Assembly: GCA_028282685.1 (NCBI GenBank) | Contig: JANQHK010000003.1 | Location: forward strand, 1-32,462 | Direction: 5' to 3' | Length of the DNA: 32,462 nucleotides | Source: Phycisphaeraceae bacterium | Lineage (GTDB): Bacteria; Planctomycetota; Phycisphaerae; Phycisphaerales; Zrk34 | Shown here: piece after piece, positions 1-8,281 of the stretch | Layout: each line of letters starts with the position of its first letter | Numbering within the stretch: position 1 is the stretch's first letter | Position numbers and translations under genes: made by a program | The notes under the pieces: model-generated | What the model was told of the DNA's origin: nothing | Databases searched by the model: none | The model's input: only the letters and a program-made list of their open reading frames with translations

Positions 1-192
1 TTTCTCTCTTCGGGAATCGATAGGATGTGTGGCGTCAGGTGACCGATGACATGCGGCCACAACAAAAACACCAACAAAAAAAGCGGAGAGGGCCGAACGG
101 CTCTCTCCGCTTTTTTTGTTGGTGTTTTTGTTGTGGCCGCATGTCATCGGTCACCTGACGCCACACATCCTATCGATTCCCGAAGAGAGAAA
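1..192. repeat. 192-nt near-perfect palindrome at the window edge
   Basis: Position n pairs with position 193-n along the whole stretch. I found a single mismatch (G91 against T102). The two 96-nt arms meet at a GCCG-AA-CGGC centre. The palindrome starts exactly at base 1, so it may continue beyond the window. The right arm runs into the leader of the subtilase gene. The length and identity are far beyond a normal terminator, and an assembly or amplification fold-back is a serious alternative (see findings). Confidence 0.97.
75..117. terminator. bidirectional Rho-independent terminator at the palindrome core
   Basis: The inner stem pairs 82-95 with 98-111 around an AA loop, with one G-T wobble at 91/102. 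It is followed by seven T residues on the plus strand (111-117) and mirrored by A residues at 76-82, so it could terminate in both directions. It is probably the natural hairpin from which the larger palindrome arose. Confidence 0.7.
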
Positions 193-295
193 TGAGCCCC
201 AGAGAGAGCAGCGGCATCGCCGGTGTGGCGCTGTCATGGACGGAGACTGTCTCTACGGGAGTTTCATCGTGAGAACATCGGAGAAGAGGTTAAAT

Positions 296-2050
296 GTGCG
301 CGCCTGTCATGCGCTTGCCTGGATTGCCTCGGCCCTGATGACCGTGGCGTGCTTTGCGACACCGTCGTTCGGACAGGACGAGGGGACGCTCCACCAGTAC
401 ATTACATTGAACGCCAACGCGGCCGACTCGACCAACGCCGATCAACTGAAGAGCGGCGGTGGGTTGGGCTTGAGTCTGACCGGCTCGGGTGTGGTGGCGG
501 GGGTCTGGGACGCCGGACTGGTGCTGAGCACGCACCAGGAGTTTCAGACCGGGTCCGGATCGCGGGTGATCCAGGTCGACGGGGGCAGCACCCATTCCCA
601 TGCCACGCACGTCGCCGGAACGATCGGCGCCAAGGGGGCCTATGCACCGGCCGAGGGCATGGCGACCGAGGTGACCATCCGCAGCCGAAACTGGACCAAC
701 GATGTGAACGAACTGAATGCCGATGCGAACCTGATCGACGTATCGAACCATTCATACAGTTTCGGTCGGGGCTGGAGCGGCCCGGCGTCCACCTCCGTCG
801 GCAATCGCGATCGGTGGCGCGGCGATCGGTCTTTGTCCGGCGTGGAGGATATCTACTTCGGCGCTTACACCTCAACCAGCCGCAATCTCGACACGGTGCT
901 TCACGATCATTCGCACGTGCTGAGCGTCTGGGCGGCCGGGAACGACCGCAACGATTCGTTTAACAACACCGGCGGCGTCAACCAGTACCTGGCTTATTTC
1001 TCCACCGCGCCCACGACCTTCGTCAGCAACGAGGGCGGCGGATGGTATGTCGTCAGCACCGCCGATTACGCCGCGCCGCCAAGCGATGGCGACGGGGGCA
1101 CGGGTTACGACAGTCTTTCCAACGGCGGGCAGACCGCGAAAAACACGCTGGTGGTCGGCGCCATGAACGATCACACCGTCGATCCGCACAACGGCGCGGC
1201 GATGTCGATCACCTCCTTCTCCAGCTACGGCGGCACGGACGACGGCCGACTGGGCGTGAACGTGGTGGGCAACGGGGCGGGCCTGATCTCCACGCACGAC
1301 AATGGCGACAACTTCTACGCAACCTCGTCGGGCACGTCCATGGCTTCCCCGAACGTCGCCGGCACCGCGGCTTTGCTCATCGAGCATTTCCGAAACGAAA
1401 AGAACGATGCGAACCTGAAGGTGCTCTCGGCCACGCAGAAGGGCTACCTGATGCATACCGCCACGGATGTCACGGCCGGTGCGGGGACGGTCGGACCGGA
1501 TTACGCCACGGGCTACGGCATGGTCAACGCCGCCGCGTCCGCCGAGTTCATCACCGAGGCCATCACCGAACCCACCGCCACCCGCGAAGACCATCTTTTT
1601 GAACTGACCAAGACCGACAACCTCGACATCGACATGACGTTCAAGGCCATCGGCGGCGAGGTCAAGGCCACACTCGTCTGGACCGATCCGCAGGGCACGG
1701 CCCAGTCCGGGCTGGATAACCGCACCGGCGTGCTGGTCAACGATCTGGATCTGTCGATCACGGTGGGAGGGACGACCTACCACCCGTGGACGCTGGACAT
1801 TCTCAATCCGACCAACGCGGCGGTGCGCACCACGGCCAACCACGTCGATAATGTCGAGCAGGTGTTAATCGATGCGCTGGCCATCGACACGCTGTTCACG
1901 CTGCACATCGGCGACACCGGCTCGCTGCTCGGCGGATCGCAGGACTTTTCCCTGTTGGTCAGCGGAGCCGTCGTTCCCGAACCGACGACGATCCTGCTCA
2001 TCGGCGGCGCCGTGATGTGTGTTCTGTCGCGCCGTCGCCGCGCGGCCTGA
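296..2050 (+). CDS. secreted subtilisin-like serine protease (S8) with PEP-CTERM tail
   Basis: This is a predicted extracytoplasmic endopeptidase of about 584 residues. A signal peptide (hydrophobic stretch ending near ATPSFGQ) is followed by an S8 domain. Its triad is Asp72 (VWDAG), His105 (HATHVAGT) and Ser348 (SSGTSMASPN), with the oxyanion Asn near 216 (AAGND). A C-terminal beta domain contains VKATLVWTDPQG and LVNDLDLSI, as in KP-43-type subtilases. The last ~27 residues form a PEP-CTERM anchor: VPEP, a hydrophobic helix, then RRRRAA. The start is chosen at GTG 296 because a GAAGAGG Shine-Dalgarno lies six bases upstream. GTG 269 and ATG 236 are in-frame alternatives. The frame stays open back to 116, but that part lies in the palindrome and leader and is unlikely to be translated. 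No exosortase gene is in the window. Confidence 0.93.
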   Translation: MRACHALAWIASALMTVACFATPSFGQDEGTLHQYITLNANAADSTNADQLKSGGGLGLSLTGSGVVAGVWDAGLVLSTHQEFQTGSGSRVIQVDGGSTHSHATHVAGTIGAKGAYAPAEGMATEVTIRSRNWTNDVNELNADANLIDVSNHSYSFGRGWSGPASTSVGNRDRWRGDRSLSGVEDIYFGAYTSTSRNLDTVLHDHSHVLSVWAAGNDRNDSFNNTGGVNQYLAYFSTAPTTFVSNEGGGWYVVSTADYAAPPSDGDGGTGYDSLSNGGQTAKNTLVVGAMNDHTVDPHNGAAMSITSFSSYGGTDDGRLGVNVVGNGAGLISTHDNGDNFYATSSGTSMASPNVAGTAALLIEHFRNEKNDANLKVLSATQKGYLMHTATDVTAGAGTVGPDYATGYGMVNAAASAEFITEAITEPTATREDHLFELTKTDNLDIDMTFKAIGGEVKATLVWTDPQGTAQSGLDNRTGVLVNDLDLSITVGGTTYHPWTLDILNPTNAAVRTTANHVDNVEQVLIDALAIDTLFTLHIGDTGSLLGGSQDFSLLVSGAVVPEPTTILLIGGAVMCVLSRRRRAA

Positions 2051-2110
2051 TCAACGGCAAGGGCCGTCAACATCATTCGGCGAACCCCCATCGTCCCCCA
2101 AACGGGGATT

Positions 2111-2908
2111 TCATTCATCGCTCTGCAACGTCAGGCCGTCGTAGGCCAGGAAAACATGCTCGGGCAGTTTCGGTTCGAGGTCGGCGTGTTTGATGTCGTG
2201 GGCGATGTGGGTCAGGTAGGCGCGGCGGGGACGGACCTGCTCGATCACTTCCAATGCCTGGTCGACCGACATGTGGGTCGGGTGATGCGTATAGCGCAGC
2301 CCGTCGATGACCAGCACGTCCAGATTTTCCAGCAGCGGCCAGGTTTGCGGCGGGATGCCGCTGCAATCGGTGCAGTAAGCGATGCCACCGATGCGATATC
2401 CGAATATGGGCAGTCGGCCGTGCATCAGGCGCAACGGCTGCCACGCCGTACCCCCCAGCTCGAACGGCTCGCCCTCGCCGATGGGGTGGGCAATAAGATT
2501 GGCCACGAAACTGGGGTTGATGTTGTCCGCCGAATCGAAAATGTAGCGAAACGTGGCTTGCAGGTATTCGATGACGCGCGGTTCGGCGTAGACGTCGATC
2601 GGTCGCCCCATCACCGCATTGAAACGGCGCAGGTCGTCGATGCCGAAGATGTGGTCGGCGTGGTTGTGGGTGTAGATCACGCCGTCGATCCGCATCACCG
2701 CATGGCGGATCATCTGGCGCCGCAGGTCGGGCGTGGTGTCGATCAGGTAGGTGCGCTGTTCGCCGCGGGAATCGGCGTAGCGGATCATGGCGCCGGGGCG
2801 ATCGCGCCGATCACGCGGATCGGACGAAGTGCAGACCGGACAGTCGCACCCGATCATCGGCACGCCGGCGCTGGTGCCGGTTCCCAGCAAGGTGATCTCG
2901 ATGGCCAT
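2111..2908 (-). CDS. MBL-fold phosphodiesterase, PhnP-like
   Basis: A 265-residue cytoplasmic metallo-beta-lactamase-fold hydrolase. It begins LLGTGTSAGVPMIGCDCPVC, the N-terminal signature of PhnP-type enzymes, in which the Cys cluster (C21, C23, C26) binds a structural zinc. The active-site motif is THNHADH (H81, H83, D85, H86). Further candidate ligands are His163, Asp181 and His234/His237. PhnP cleaves phosphoribosyl cyclic phosphate in phosphonate breakdown, but no phn genes are nearby, so a cyclic-nucleotide or other phosphodiester substrate is equally possible. The start is ATG 2908. An open frame extends upstream to 3076 but lacks the family fold and crosses the PilZ gene's stop. Together with the upstream PilZ protein it could belong to one minus-strand unit; the spacing is about 60 bases. 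Confidence 0.85.
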   Translation of the reverse strand: MAIEITLLGTGTSAGVPMIGCDCPVCTSSDPRDRRDRPGAMIRYADSRGEQRTYLIDTTPDLRRQMIRHAVMRIDGVIYTHNHADHIFGIDDLRRFNAVMGRPIDVYAEPRVIEYLQATFRYIFDSADNINPSFVANLIAHPIGEGEPFELGGTAWQPLRLMHGRLPIFGYRIGGIAYCTDCSGIPPQTWPLLENLDVLVIDGLRYTHHPTHMSVDQALEVIEQVRPRRAYLTHIAHDIKHADLEPKLPEHVFLAYDGLTLQSDE

Positions 2909-2938
2909 GGCGGTAGTGTATGTGACAGCAACCGGTCG

Positions 2939-2967
2939 AACCACAGCAGCGCGGAGGCGCAAAGACG
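2939..2967. repeat. ACCACAG-type dispersed repeat, copy 1
   Basis: The intergenic sequence AACCACAGCAGCGCGGAG followed by GCGCAAAGACG resembles the CCACAGAG repeats at 12385-12412 and 25611-25700. It lies between the PilZ gene and the MBL hydrolase gene and ends just before the PilZ stop codon. The similarity is short and was judged by eye. Confidence 0.4.
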
Positions 2968-2969
2968 GA

Positions 2970-3869
2970 TCACGATGTGTAGCGCAGGCGATTGCGCTGC
3001 AACTCGGCGACGAAGCGGCACAAATGCTTTTCGATGAAATGACGATGGGGGGGATCTTGATCGAAGGTAAAGGCAAGGCCGATCAGCAGTCGCCCGTCAA
3101 TCGGCTCCGGACACATCCGCGCCAGCCGTGCGGTCATGTAGAGCGACGCCGGTTGTTCGGGCAGTCGCAGGCGAAGCCAGAACAAGTCGCAGCCGTTGAA
3201 ATATTCCAACAGCCGGTAATCGAATTGCTGTAACACGCCGCCGCCGCTCACATCCAGCGTTTCGCCCTCCAGGGCCAGGCCCAGGTCGGGCTGGGGCAAT
3301 CGGTCCTCGTCGGTATTGGACTCGAGCCACAACTGGCGTGCGTAGGCCTGTGCGGGAACGGTGGAAGCCAGATCAAACAGGGGCCACAACCGCGCCGGCT
3401 CCATGTCGATGCCGTACGTGCAGATGCGATAGAAGTTCCGACGTTGCGCGTTGTGAATGTTGAACGGAACCTCAAAACGCAGGCAGTCGCTGGCCACCCC
3501 GTTGTTGAGTTCAAATTGGTCCGGCCCGATCAGTCGCATTGCGAATCCCCAGCGCGTCTGATCGATGTCGATCACACCATGAAACAGGCAATCCTTACTC
3601 AGGTACTGCGGGGGAACACGGTTTTTACCAGCGGGTTTATCGACGACCAGACGACCGTCTTCCAAGGCCAGAAGACGCACCTTCCATTGCAGGCCGGGCG
3701 CGTCGGGTTCCAGGGGATTGTTCGGATCGGCGATATAGAGTTCAATGACGCCGTTACGTTCCTCGATCACCCCGAGAGCGTTCTGCCACTGATTAGGTGA
3801 GATGGCGCGTGTGGTGCTCAACGTTTCGTTACCCCGGTTGCTCCGATCACGACAAACATACACAGCCAT
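2970..3869 (-). CDS. PilZ-domain protein, YcgR-like (probable c-di-GMP receptor)
   Basis: About 299 residues from ATG 3869. The layout matches YcgR-type proteins: an N-terminal beta-rich half (residues 20-135) followed by a PilZ domain. The PilZ c-di-GMP motifs are visible: QRRNFYR at 142-148 (RxxxR) and DVSGGG at 206-211 (DxSxxG). A later LLIGLAFTF strand is also typical. The inferred role is to sense c-di-GMP and pass the signal to a motility, adhesion or secretion target. No flagellar or cyclase gene lies near it. The start is uncertain: GTG 3899, ATG 3869 and TTG 3821 are all in frame and none has a strong Shine-Dalgarno. Conservation would begin near TRAISPNQWQ, so a later start is possible. 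Confidence 0.8.
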   Translation of the reverse strand: MAVYVCRDRSNRGNETLSTTRAISPNQWQNALGVIEERNGVIELYIADPNNPLEPDAPGLQWKVRLLALEDGRLVVDKPAGKNRVPPQYLSKDCLFHGVIDIDQTRWGFAMRLIGPDQFELNNGVASDCLRFEVPFNIHNAQRRNFYRICTYGIDMEPARLWPLFDLASTVPAQAYARQLWLESNTDEDRLPQPDLGLALEGETLDVSGGGVLQQFDYRLLEYFNGCDLFWLRLRLPEQPASLYMTARLARMCPEPIDGRLLIGLAFTFDQDPPHRHFIEKHLCRFVAELQRNRLRYTS

Positions 3870-4342
3870 GTGCACATATCGGCACGATCGCGGATGCACT
3901 AAACGTCAATCTCCGATTTATCGGCCCTGGTTCTCCGCTCTCTACCCTGCTGAGCTGAGTGCTGGGGCACATGTCAGGCGCGATACCCGCCAAACGCTTC
4001 ATCGCGGCGAAGTGATGTAATGTGACTTTTTGGCTGAAATGGCTCGCATATTGATTGTTTTTCTTTTCATTACACCTTGCCCTGGTGTATCGGATGCAAT
4101 GAGAGCGATAACGTGCAAAGCTCATCCAATGCATGGTTTTGTCGAATTTTTTCTTGTATTGTCTCATTTTTTTGTGTATATATTTATATTAGAAGGGTTC
4201 ATATTGCTCGTTACGGGCTACATGAACCGGGTCGGGTTTAAAAGAGGTGGTGAAGATGTGACGCCGCCTCATATGCAATCTTCCGGCGCCTCGACAGCGT
4301 TTAGCCCTCCTGCAATGAGAGGGGAAAGGATCGCACAGTAGC
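3870..4342. other. long divergent intergenic region, AT-rich on the right
   Basis: This 473-base gap separates the PilZ gene (minus) from the esterase gene (plus). Its left part has ordinary base composition. From about 4020 to 4200 it becomes clearly AT-rich, unlike the rest of the window, and carries the promoter at 4154-4182. The rest would be a ~150-nt leader for the esterase, with a possible hairpin pairing GGGTTCAT near 4195 with ATGAACC near 4221, and a CCCTC/GAGGGG hairpin just before the start codon. No convincing gene was seen. Confidence 0.6.
4154..4182 (+). promoter_or_regulatory. probable sigma-70-type promoter for the secreted esterase
   Basis: TTGTAT (4154-4159), a 17-base spacer and TATATA (4177-4182), inside an AT-rich stretch. 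Predicted transcription starts near 4189, giving a leader of about 155 nt before the ATG at 4343. Confidence 0.5.
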
Positions 4343-5512
4343 ATGTATTTCCAACACTCATTTCGTCGTTTTTTCCCCACCGCGTTTGTAGCCCTGTTCC
4401 TGACAGCTTCCTTCGCGAAGGCAGATAACAACACCTTGAAGGTCTACCTGATGGCGGGCCAGTCGAACATGACCGGCCAGGCGCCCTCATTTAAGTACGG
4501 CGATGATACGTGGGGTGTGAATGGAATGACATCGCTGGAATATCTGGTCCTTGATGATGATGGCTACCGCAGCGCTTTGGATACGAATGTGTTTTCGTCG
4601 ATGTCGCAGATTAACGCGTCCTGGCTTCAGCCGCGCAGCGATGTCTGGGCGGAGCATATCGATTCATCGAGCAATTGGCAGAAGCACCCCTTGCGATTTC
4701 AAGATGGCTATCAGTGGGAAGTGACGTCGATGCCCAGTCCGGCCTCCTTGCGGCCCGGTTTCGGTTTCGATCAGAAGATACGGATTACACAACCGGACGG
4801 GTCCAGGCCGTACTTCTACCTGTCGATGATTGGTCCTGAGATGGGGGCCGGGCATAACCTCGGAAATGCCATGCAGTCGCCGGTGTTTCTTTTCAAGTCG
4901 GATAAGGGGGGGACGAACCTTCCTACCAATTGGCGGCCGCCGAGCACGGTGGCACGCGATGGCGGCAGCGTCGGGGGCAACTACACCAATACGGTCAATC
5001 GCTTCAATGCATTCCTCGCTTCGCTGGATACGGACTTGGCCGACGACGGCCGGCTCAATGAGTACGGTAATGCCACCGGGTATGAAGTATGCGGCTTGGT
5101 CTGGATGCAGGGATGGAACGACCGCAACACCGATCAGGCCGTTTACCAGCAAGCCCTGATTGATCTGGTGCGCGATGTCCGCACGGACACCGGCCAGGCG
5201 GGGTTGCCGGCCATCATCGTCGAATCCGCTGATCGGGACACGGAATTGAATGCCGCTCGACAAGCCGCGGTGGACGCACTCAACACCGAGATGCCGGGCA
5301 GCGCCGTGTTCGTGGAAACCGGTGACATCGGAGCGATCACCCAGCACTACCACTTCGGTGGCCGGGCTGAAGCGTATGTCGAGATTGGTTGGCGGATCGG
5401 TGATGCGATTCTCGAGAACGGCTACACCGGCACCGAGATCGTCCCCGAACCGGCCACGCTGACGCTGCTTGGCCTGGGTGGCCTGATGTGGGTCCGTCGT
5501 CGTCGGGCGTGA
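4343..5512 (+). CDS. secreted SGNH/SASA-type carbohydrate esterase with PEP-CTERM tail
   Basis: A 389-residue predicted secreted esterase related to the sialate O-acetylesterase / CE6 acetylxylan esterase group. A signal peptide occupies about residues 1-27. The mature start has VYLMAGQSNMTGQ, with the nucleophile Ser41 in the GQSN block. A WMQGWND block follows in the middle. Near the end, QHYHFGGRAEAYVEIG is the expected place for the catalytic His. The tail VPEPATLTLLGLGG plus WVRRRRA is a PEP-CTERM anchor. It likely removes acetyl groups from polysaccharides at the cell surface or in secreted material. It has its own promoter and is closed by the terminator at 5577, so it is probably monocistronic. 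The exact substrate cannot be told from sequence. Confidence 0.85.
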   Translation: MYFQHSFRRFFPTAFVALFLTASFAKADNNTLKVYLMAGQSNMTGQAPSFKYGDDTWGVNGMTSLEYLVLDDDGYRSALDTNVFSSMSQINASWLQPRSDVWAEHIDSSSNWQKHPLRFQDGYQWEVTSMPSPASLRPGFGFDQKIRITQPDGSRPYFYLSMIGPEMGAGHNLGNAMQSPVFLFKSDKGGTNLPTNWRPPSTVARDGGSVGGNYTNTVNRFNAFLASLDTDLADDGRLNEYGNATGYEVCGLVWMQGWNDRNTDQAVYQQALIDLVRDVRTDTGQAGLPAIIVESADRDTELNAARQAAVDALNTEMPGSAVFVETGDIGAITQHYHFGGRAEAYVEIGWRIGDAILENGYTGTEIVPEPATLTLLGLGGLMWVRRRRA

Positions 5513-5576
5513 TTCATCGGTGTCTCTTCGAGACGCTGGATCCTGCCGCGTTTCGTATCATATGAGTCTTATCAGG

Positions 5577-5610
5577 GACTTGGCCCTTTCTGCGGGCCAA
5601 GTCTTTTTGT
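5577..5610 (+). terminator. Rho-independent terminator after the esterase gene
   Basis: A perfect 10-bp stem pairs GACTTGGCCC (5577-5586) with GGGCCAAGTC (5594-5603). The loop is 7 nt and TTTTTGTT follows. Confidence 0.93.
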
Positions 5611-5756
5611 TGCAAACAAGCGGTCTTCCCTGCGGAAACGGGGTGTTCTCGTCCCGGACTTGCATTCCCCCGGCCTTCCGCGCATGATATGGGCAACGTC
5701 GTGTCAATTCGGGCGTGGCTGGGAACTGGACGGTTTACTCTTATCAGGGAGGCAGC

Positions 5757-7265
5757 ATGCTCTACCGCACACTTACCGTGGCCATGATCGTTGTTATCGG
5801 ATCAACGGGCATGGCATGGGCCGAATCGGAAACCGCTGCGCTGAGAGATGAAGTGCAGCAACTGAAAGACCTGGTCCAGCGCCAGCAGGTACAGATCGCC
5901 GATCTGCAGTCGGCACAGAATCAAACGTGGATGACGGAAGCTCGCGCCGAGCAGGTCAAGACGCTGATCCGCGAAGTGCTGGCCGACGCCGAGATGCGCG
6001 CCTCGCTGTTGGACCAGGACCTGACCGCCGGATGGAACGAGAACTTCTTTCTGGCCAGCGCCGATGGCAAGTTCCTGCTCAAGTTGTCCGGTCTGATTCA
6101 GGTCCGTTACATCTACAACTACTTCGATGACGTGGATGAAGGCGACGACTACGACAACAGCGAGGGCGGTTTCCAGAACCGTCGCAGCCGGATTCGGTTG
6201 GAAGGTCACGTCGGCGCTCCGAATATCCGCTATGCGATCCAGCACAACTTCATTTTTGAAGAAAACAACAACGACGGCAACATCAACGGCCCGGGCACCG
6301 AAGACGACACTTCCGGTTTTGGTTTTCTGGAAGAGGCGTGGATCGCTTACGACTTCGACAACGGCTGGTCGCTTCAGGCCGGTCAATTCAAGGGCCCCTT
6401 TGCTCGCGAAGAGTTGGTCGACGCCGGCTACCAGTTGACCGTCGAGCGCAGCTACGTGACCGATTACTTCACGCTCGATTTCGTCCAGGGCGTTCAGCTT
6501 TTCTGGGCCGGCGAACTGGGAGAATATCCGACGCACTTCGCGGTGATGATCCATGACGGGTCGTACTCTTCCGCGATCAACTGGAACCAGGAATTGACGG
6601 ATATCGCAATCGCCGCCCGTGGCGAAATGTTGCTGATCGGCAACGACTGGGCCCAGACACGCGACTTCACCACGTTCAGCAACCAGAGCGAGTTGCTGCT
6701 GGTCGGAGCGGCCATTGACTGGCAGCTTTCCGAATCCGGCGAAGGCGCCAACGAACAAGACGATGCGGCGCACGTCAAGTTCACCCTGGACTTGTCCTAC
6801 GAGCGGCCCGATTGGCAGAACTTCAACTTCTTCGTGGCCTATTACGGACAATACATCTACGAAAACACCGATTTCGAGCACTTCGATTCCAGTTTAGACG
6901 ACAGTTATTACCAGCAGGGTGTGGTGGTGCAGGCCGGTGTCCACGTCGTCCCGGACAAGTGGGAAGTCTTCGCCCGTTACGAGTATTTCGATACCGATGG
7001 CGTGATCTACTACCAGAGTCCCGAAGACTCCGCCGACCGAACCTTTTTCACGCTCAGTGACGACGATGACCAGGAGTACAACATCGTCACTTTGGGTGTG
7101 AACTACTTCATTCAACGTCACCGGACCAAGGCCACGCTTGACTTCATGTACGTGCTCGACCAGGTCGCTGAGGCCAACACCGGGGCGGGCATTGAGGACT
7201 ACCAGAACGACGATGGCGATGCGAGCCAATTCGTCATCCGCGCCCAGCTTCAGTTGCTGTTCTGA
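5757..7265 (+). CDS. OprP/OprO-like outer-membrane porin with N-terminal coiled coil
   Basis: A 502-residue outer-membrane porin of the phosphate-selective porin O/P superfamily. Residues 1-22 are a signal peptide (ending GMAWA). Residues 24-50 form a heptad-like coiled coil (LRDEVQQLKDLVQRQQ) that may trimerise or touch the cell wall. From about residue 95 the protein alternates short aromatic beta strands, starting FLLKLSGLIQVRYIYNYF, to the terminal strand FVIRAQLQLLF, whose final Phe is the usual outer-membrane assembly signal. Acidic loops (DDVDEGDDYD, DDDDQEY) argue against assuming phosphate selectivity. Start ATG 5757 has GGGAGG five bases upstream. The gene is flanked by terminators and is probably a single-gene unit. 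Confidence 0.88.
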   Translation: MLYRTLTVAMIVVIGSTGMAWAESETAALRDEVQQLKDLVQRQQVQIADLQSAQNQTWMTEARAEQVKTLIREVLADAEMRASLLDQDLTAGWNENFFLASADGKFLLKLSGLIQVRYIYNYFDDVDEGDDYDNSEGGFQNRRSRIRLEGHVGAPNIRYAIQHNFIFEENNNDGNINGPGTEDDTSGFGFLEEAWIAYDFDNGWSLQAGQFKGPFAREELVDAGYQLTVERSYVTDYFTLDFVQGVQLFWAGELGEYPTHFAVMIHDGSYSSAINWNQELTDIAIAARGEMLLIGNDWAQTRDFTTFSNQSELLLVGAAIDWQLSESGEGANEQDDAAHVKFTLDLSYERPDWQNFNFFVAYYGQYIYENTDFEHFDSSLDDSYYQQGVVVQAGVHVVPDKWEVFARYEYFDTDGVIYYQSPEDSADRTFFTLSDDDDQEYNIVTLGVNYFIQRHRTKATLDFMYVLDQVAEANTGAGIEDYQNDDGDASQFVIRAQLQLLF

Positions 7266-7295
7266 TCGATTTCACCGTTGCCGCGAAACCGATTC

Positions 7296-7328
7296 ACCGG
7301 ATGGGCCGCACCGCCCGTCCGGTTTTTC
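7296..7328 (+). terminator. Rho-independent terminator after the porin gene
   Basis: ACCGGATGGGC (7296-7306) pairs with GCCCGTCCGGT (7313-7323), with one T-G wobble. A TTTTTC tract follows. Confidence 0.9.
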
Positions 7329-7347
7329 TTTGCGCGTGTGTGAGAAG

Positions 7348-7398
7348 TGAAAAAACGAGCCGCGACTGTGAAGGAGCGCCCGTCAGGAAGCGGCTCGT
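7348..7398 (-). terminator. minus-strand terminator built from a dispersed repeat
   Basis: ACGAGCCGC (7355-7363) and GCGGCTCGT (7390-7398) form a perfect 9-bp stem with a 26-nt loop. On the minus strand the stem is followed by a run of T (A run at 7349-7354), so it would end the exonuclease-family gene that stops at 7447. Its sequence is also a copy of the repeat found at 17821 and 18005. Confidence 0.65.
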
Positions 7399-7446
7399 AT
7401 AAGAACTCTTCTCGCACACTTTCTTAGGCGTGCGGGCGCTCGGCGG

Positions 7447-8247
7447 CTATTGCAGCGGCAGGGCGAGGTCCGCCCAGAGCGGATAATGGTCGGAACAGTA
7501 AGGGGTGAAGCCGCTCTGCTCGACGGCGGCGTCTTGCAATCGATCGGCCAACTCGCCATCGGTAAAGATGTAGTCCACGCGCTGCGCGGGGTAACCGGTC
7601 GACAGTGAATGGCGGGGATCGTCCGGTCGGCAGCGCCGGTGGGCGTCGATCCAGCCCAGTTCCTGAAGTGCGGGAATGACCAGGTAGGGGATCTCGCCGT
7701 GCTGTTCGGCGAGCTTGCGTTGGGTTTTTTCACGTGCGGCGGCGGGGTCCGTCGGATGGTAGGGGGCGTTGGAGTTCAGATCGCCCATGAGGATCGCCGG
7801 TCTGGGCTGAGACTCAATCCACTGCTGAAGGGCAGTCAGTTCCACCATGCGGCGCTGCTCGTGCTTGATGCGAATGCCGGCCTTGAGATGAAGCACCAGC
7901 ACACGCAGGCAAGCGTCGCCGGGGCCGACCTGAACGCGGGCTTCTATGGCGGTGCGATCCAGTTCTTCGCAGCTTGCCTTGAGGTTGATGGCCGCGCGGA
8001 TCGGGTAGCGCGAGAGCAGGGCGATGCTATGGCGGTCGTCCTCGGCCGTCGCGCTGTGGTATCCCAGCTTGTCCGCCCAGTAATCGACCAGGTCCGGATC
8101 GTCGGCTTCGGTCAGCCCGACGATATCGCCGTCCAGCCAGACGAGGGTTTCAAAGAGGGGGTCGGCTCGACCGATGCCGCCGTTGAGCACGTTATATGTC
8201 ACCAGACGCAGGGCGTTGTTCGTTTTGGGCAGGCGGGGATTGCTCAT
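7447..8247 (-). CDS. endonuclease/exonuclease/phosphatase-family protein
   Basis: A 266-residue member of the EEP superfamily (DNase I / exonuclease III / sphingomyelinase-like fold). The family's catalytic blocks are in order: TYNVLN (Asn19), VGLTEADD (Glu47, metal), LVLHLKAG (His120), MGDLNSN (Asp156, Asn158), RVDYIF (Asp225) and SDHYPL (Asp253, His254). It therefore hydrolyses a phosphodiester or phosphomonoester, but nuclease and phospholipase cannot be separated from sequence. No signal peptide is seen. It lies 34 bases downstream of the MFS gene and may be cotranscribed. A TACAAT on the minus strand at 8257-8262 could be a private -10 box. No good Shine-Dalgarno precedes the ATG. Confidence 0.85.
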   Translation of the reverse strand: MSNPRLPKTNNALRLVTYNVLNGGIGRADPLFETLVWLDGDIVGLTEADDPDLVDYWADKLGYHSATAEDDRHSIALLSRYPIRAAINLKASCEELDRTAIEARVQVGPGDACLRVLVLHLKAGIRIKHEQRRMVELTALQQWIESQPRPAILMGDLNSNAPYHPTDPAAAREKTQRKLAEQHGEIPYLVIPALQELGWIDAHRRCRPDDPRHSLSTGYPAQRVDYIFTDGELADRLQDAAVEQSGFTPYCSDHYPLWADLALPLQ

Positions 8248-8281
8248 GGTCGTGGGATTGTAACGTACGTTGGCCGGAGAA

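Noticed and set aside
116-295. N-terminal extension of the subtilase
   Set aside because: It begins with TTG inside the palindrome and reads through the leader; a normal signal peptide and ribosome-binding site start at 269-296.
872-1843. 323-codon open frame on the minus strand
   Set aside because: It is a shadow of the subtilase, whose catalytic triad is intact on the plus strand.
3921-3985. tRNA-like string on the minus strand (AGCTCAGCAGGGTAGAG resembles a D arm)
   Set aside because: No T arm with GTTCRANYC, no acceptor stem and no sensible anticodon stem follow, so it is a chance match.
5802-6881. 359-codon open frame on the minus strand
   Set aside because: It is antisense to the porin; the porin has a signal peptide, ribosome-binding site and terminal Phe, and the antisense frame has none.
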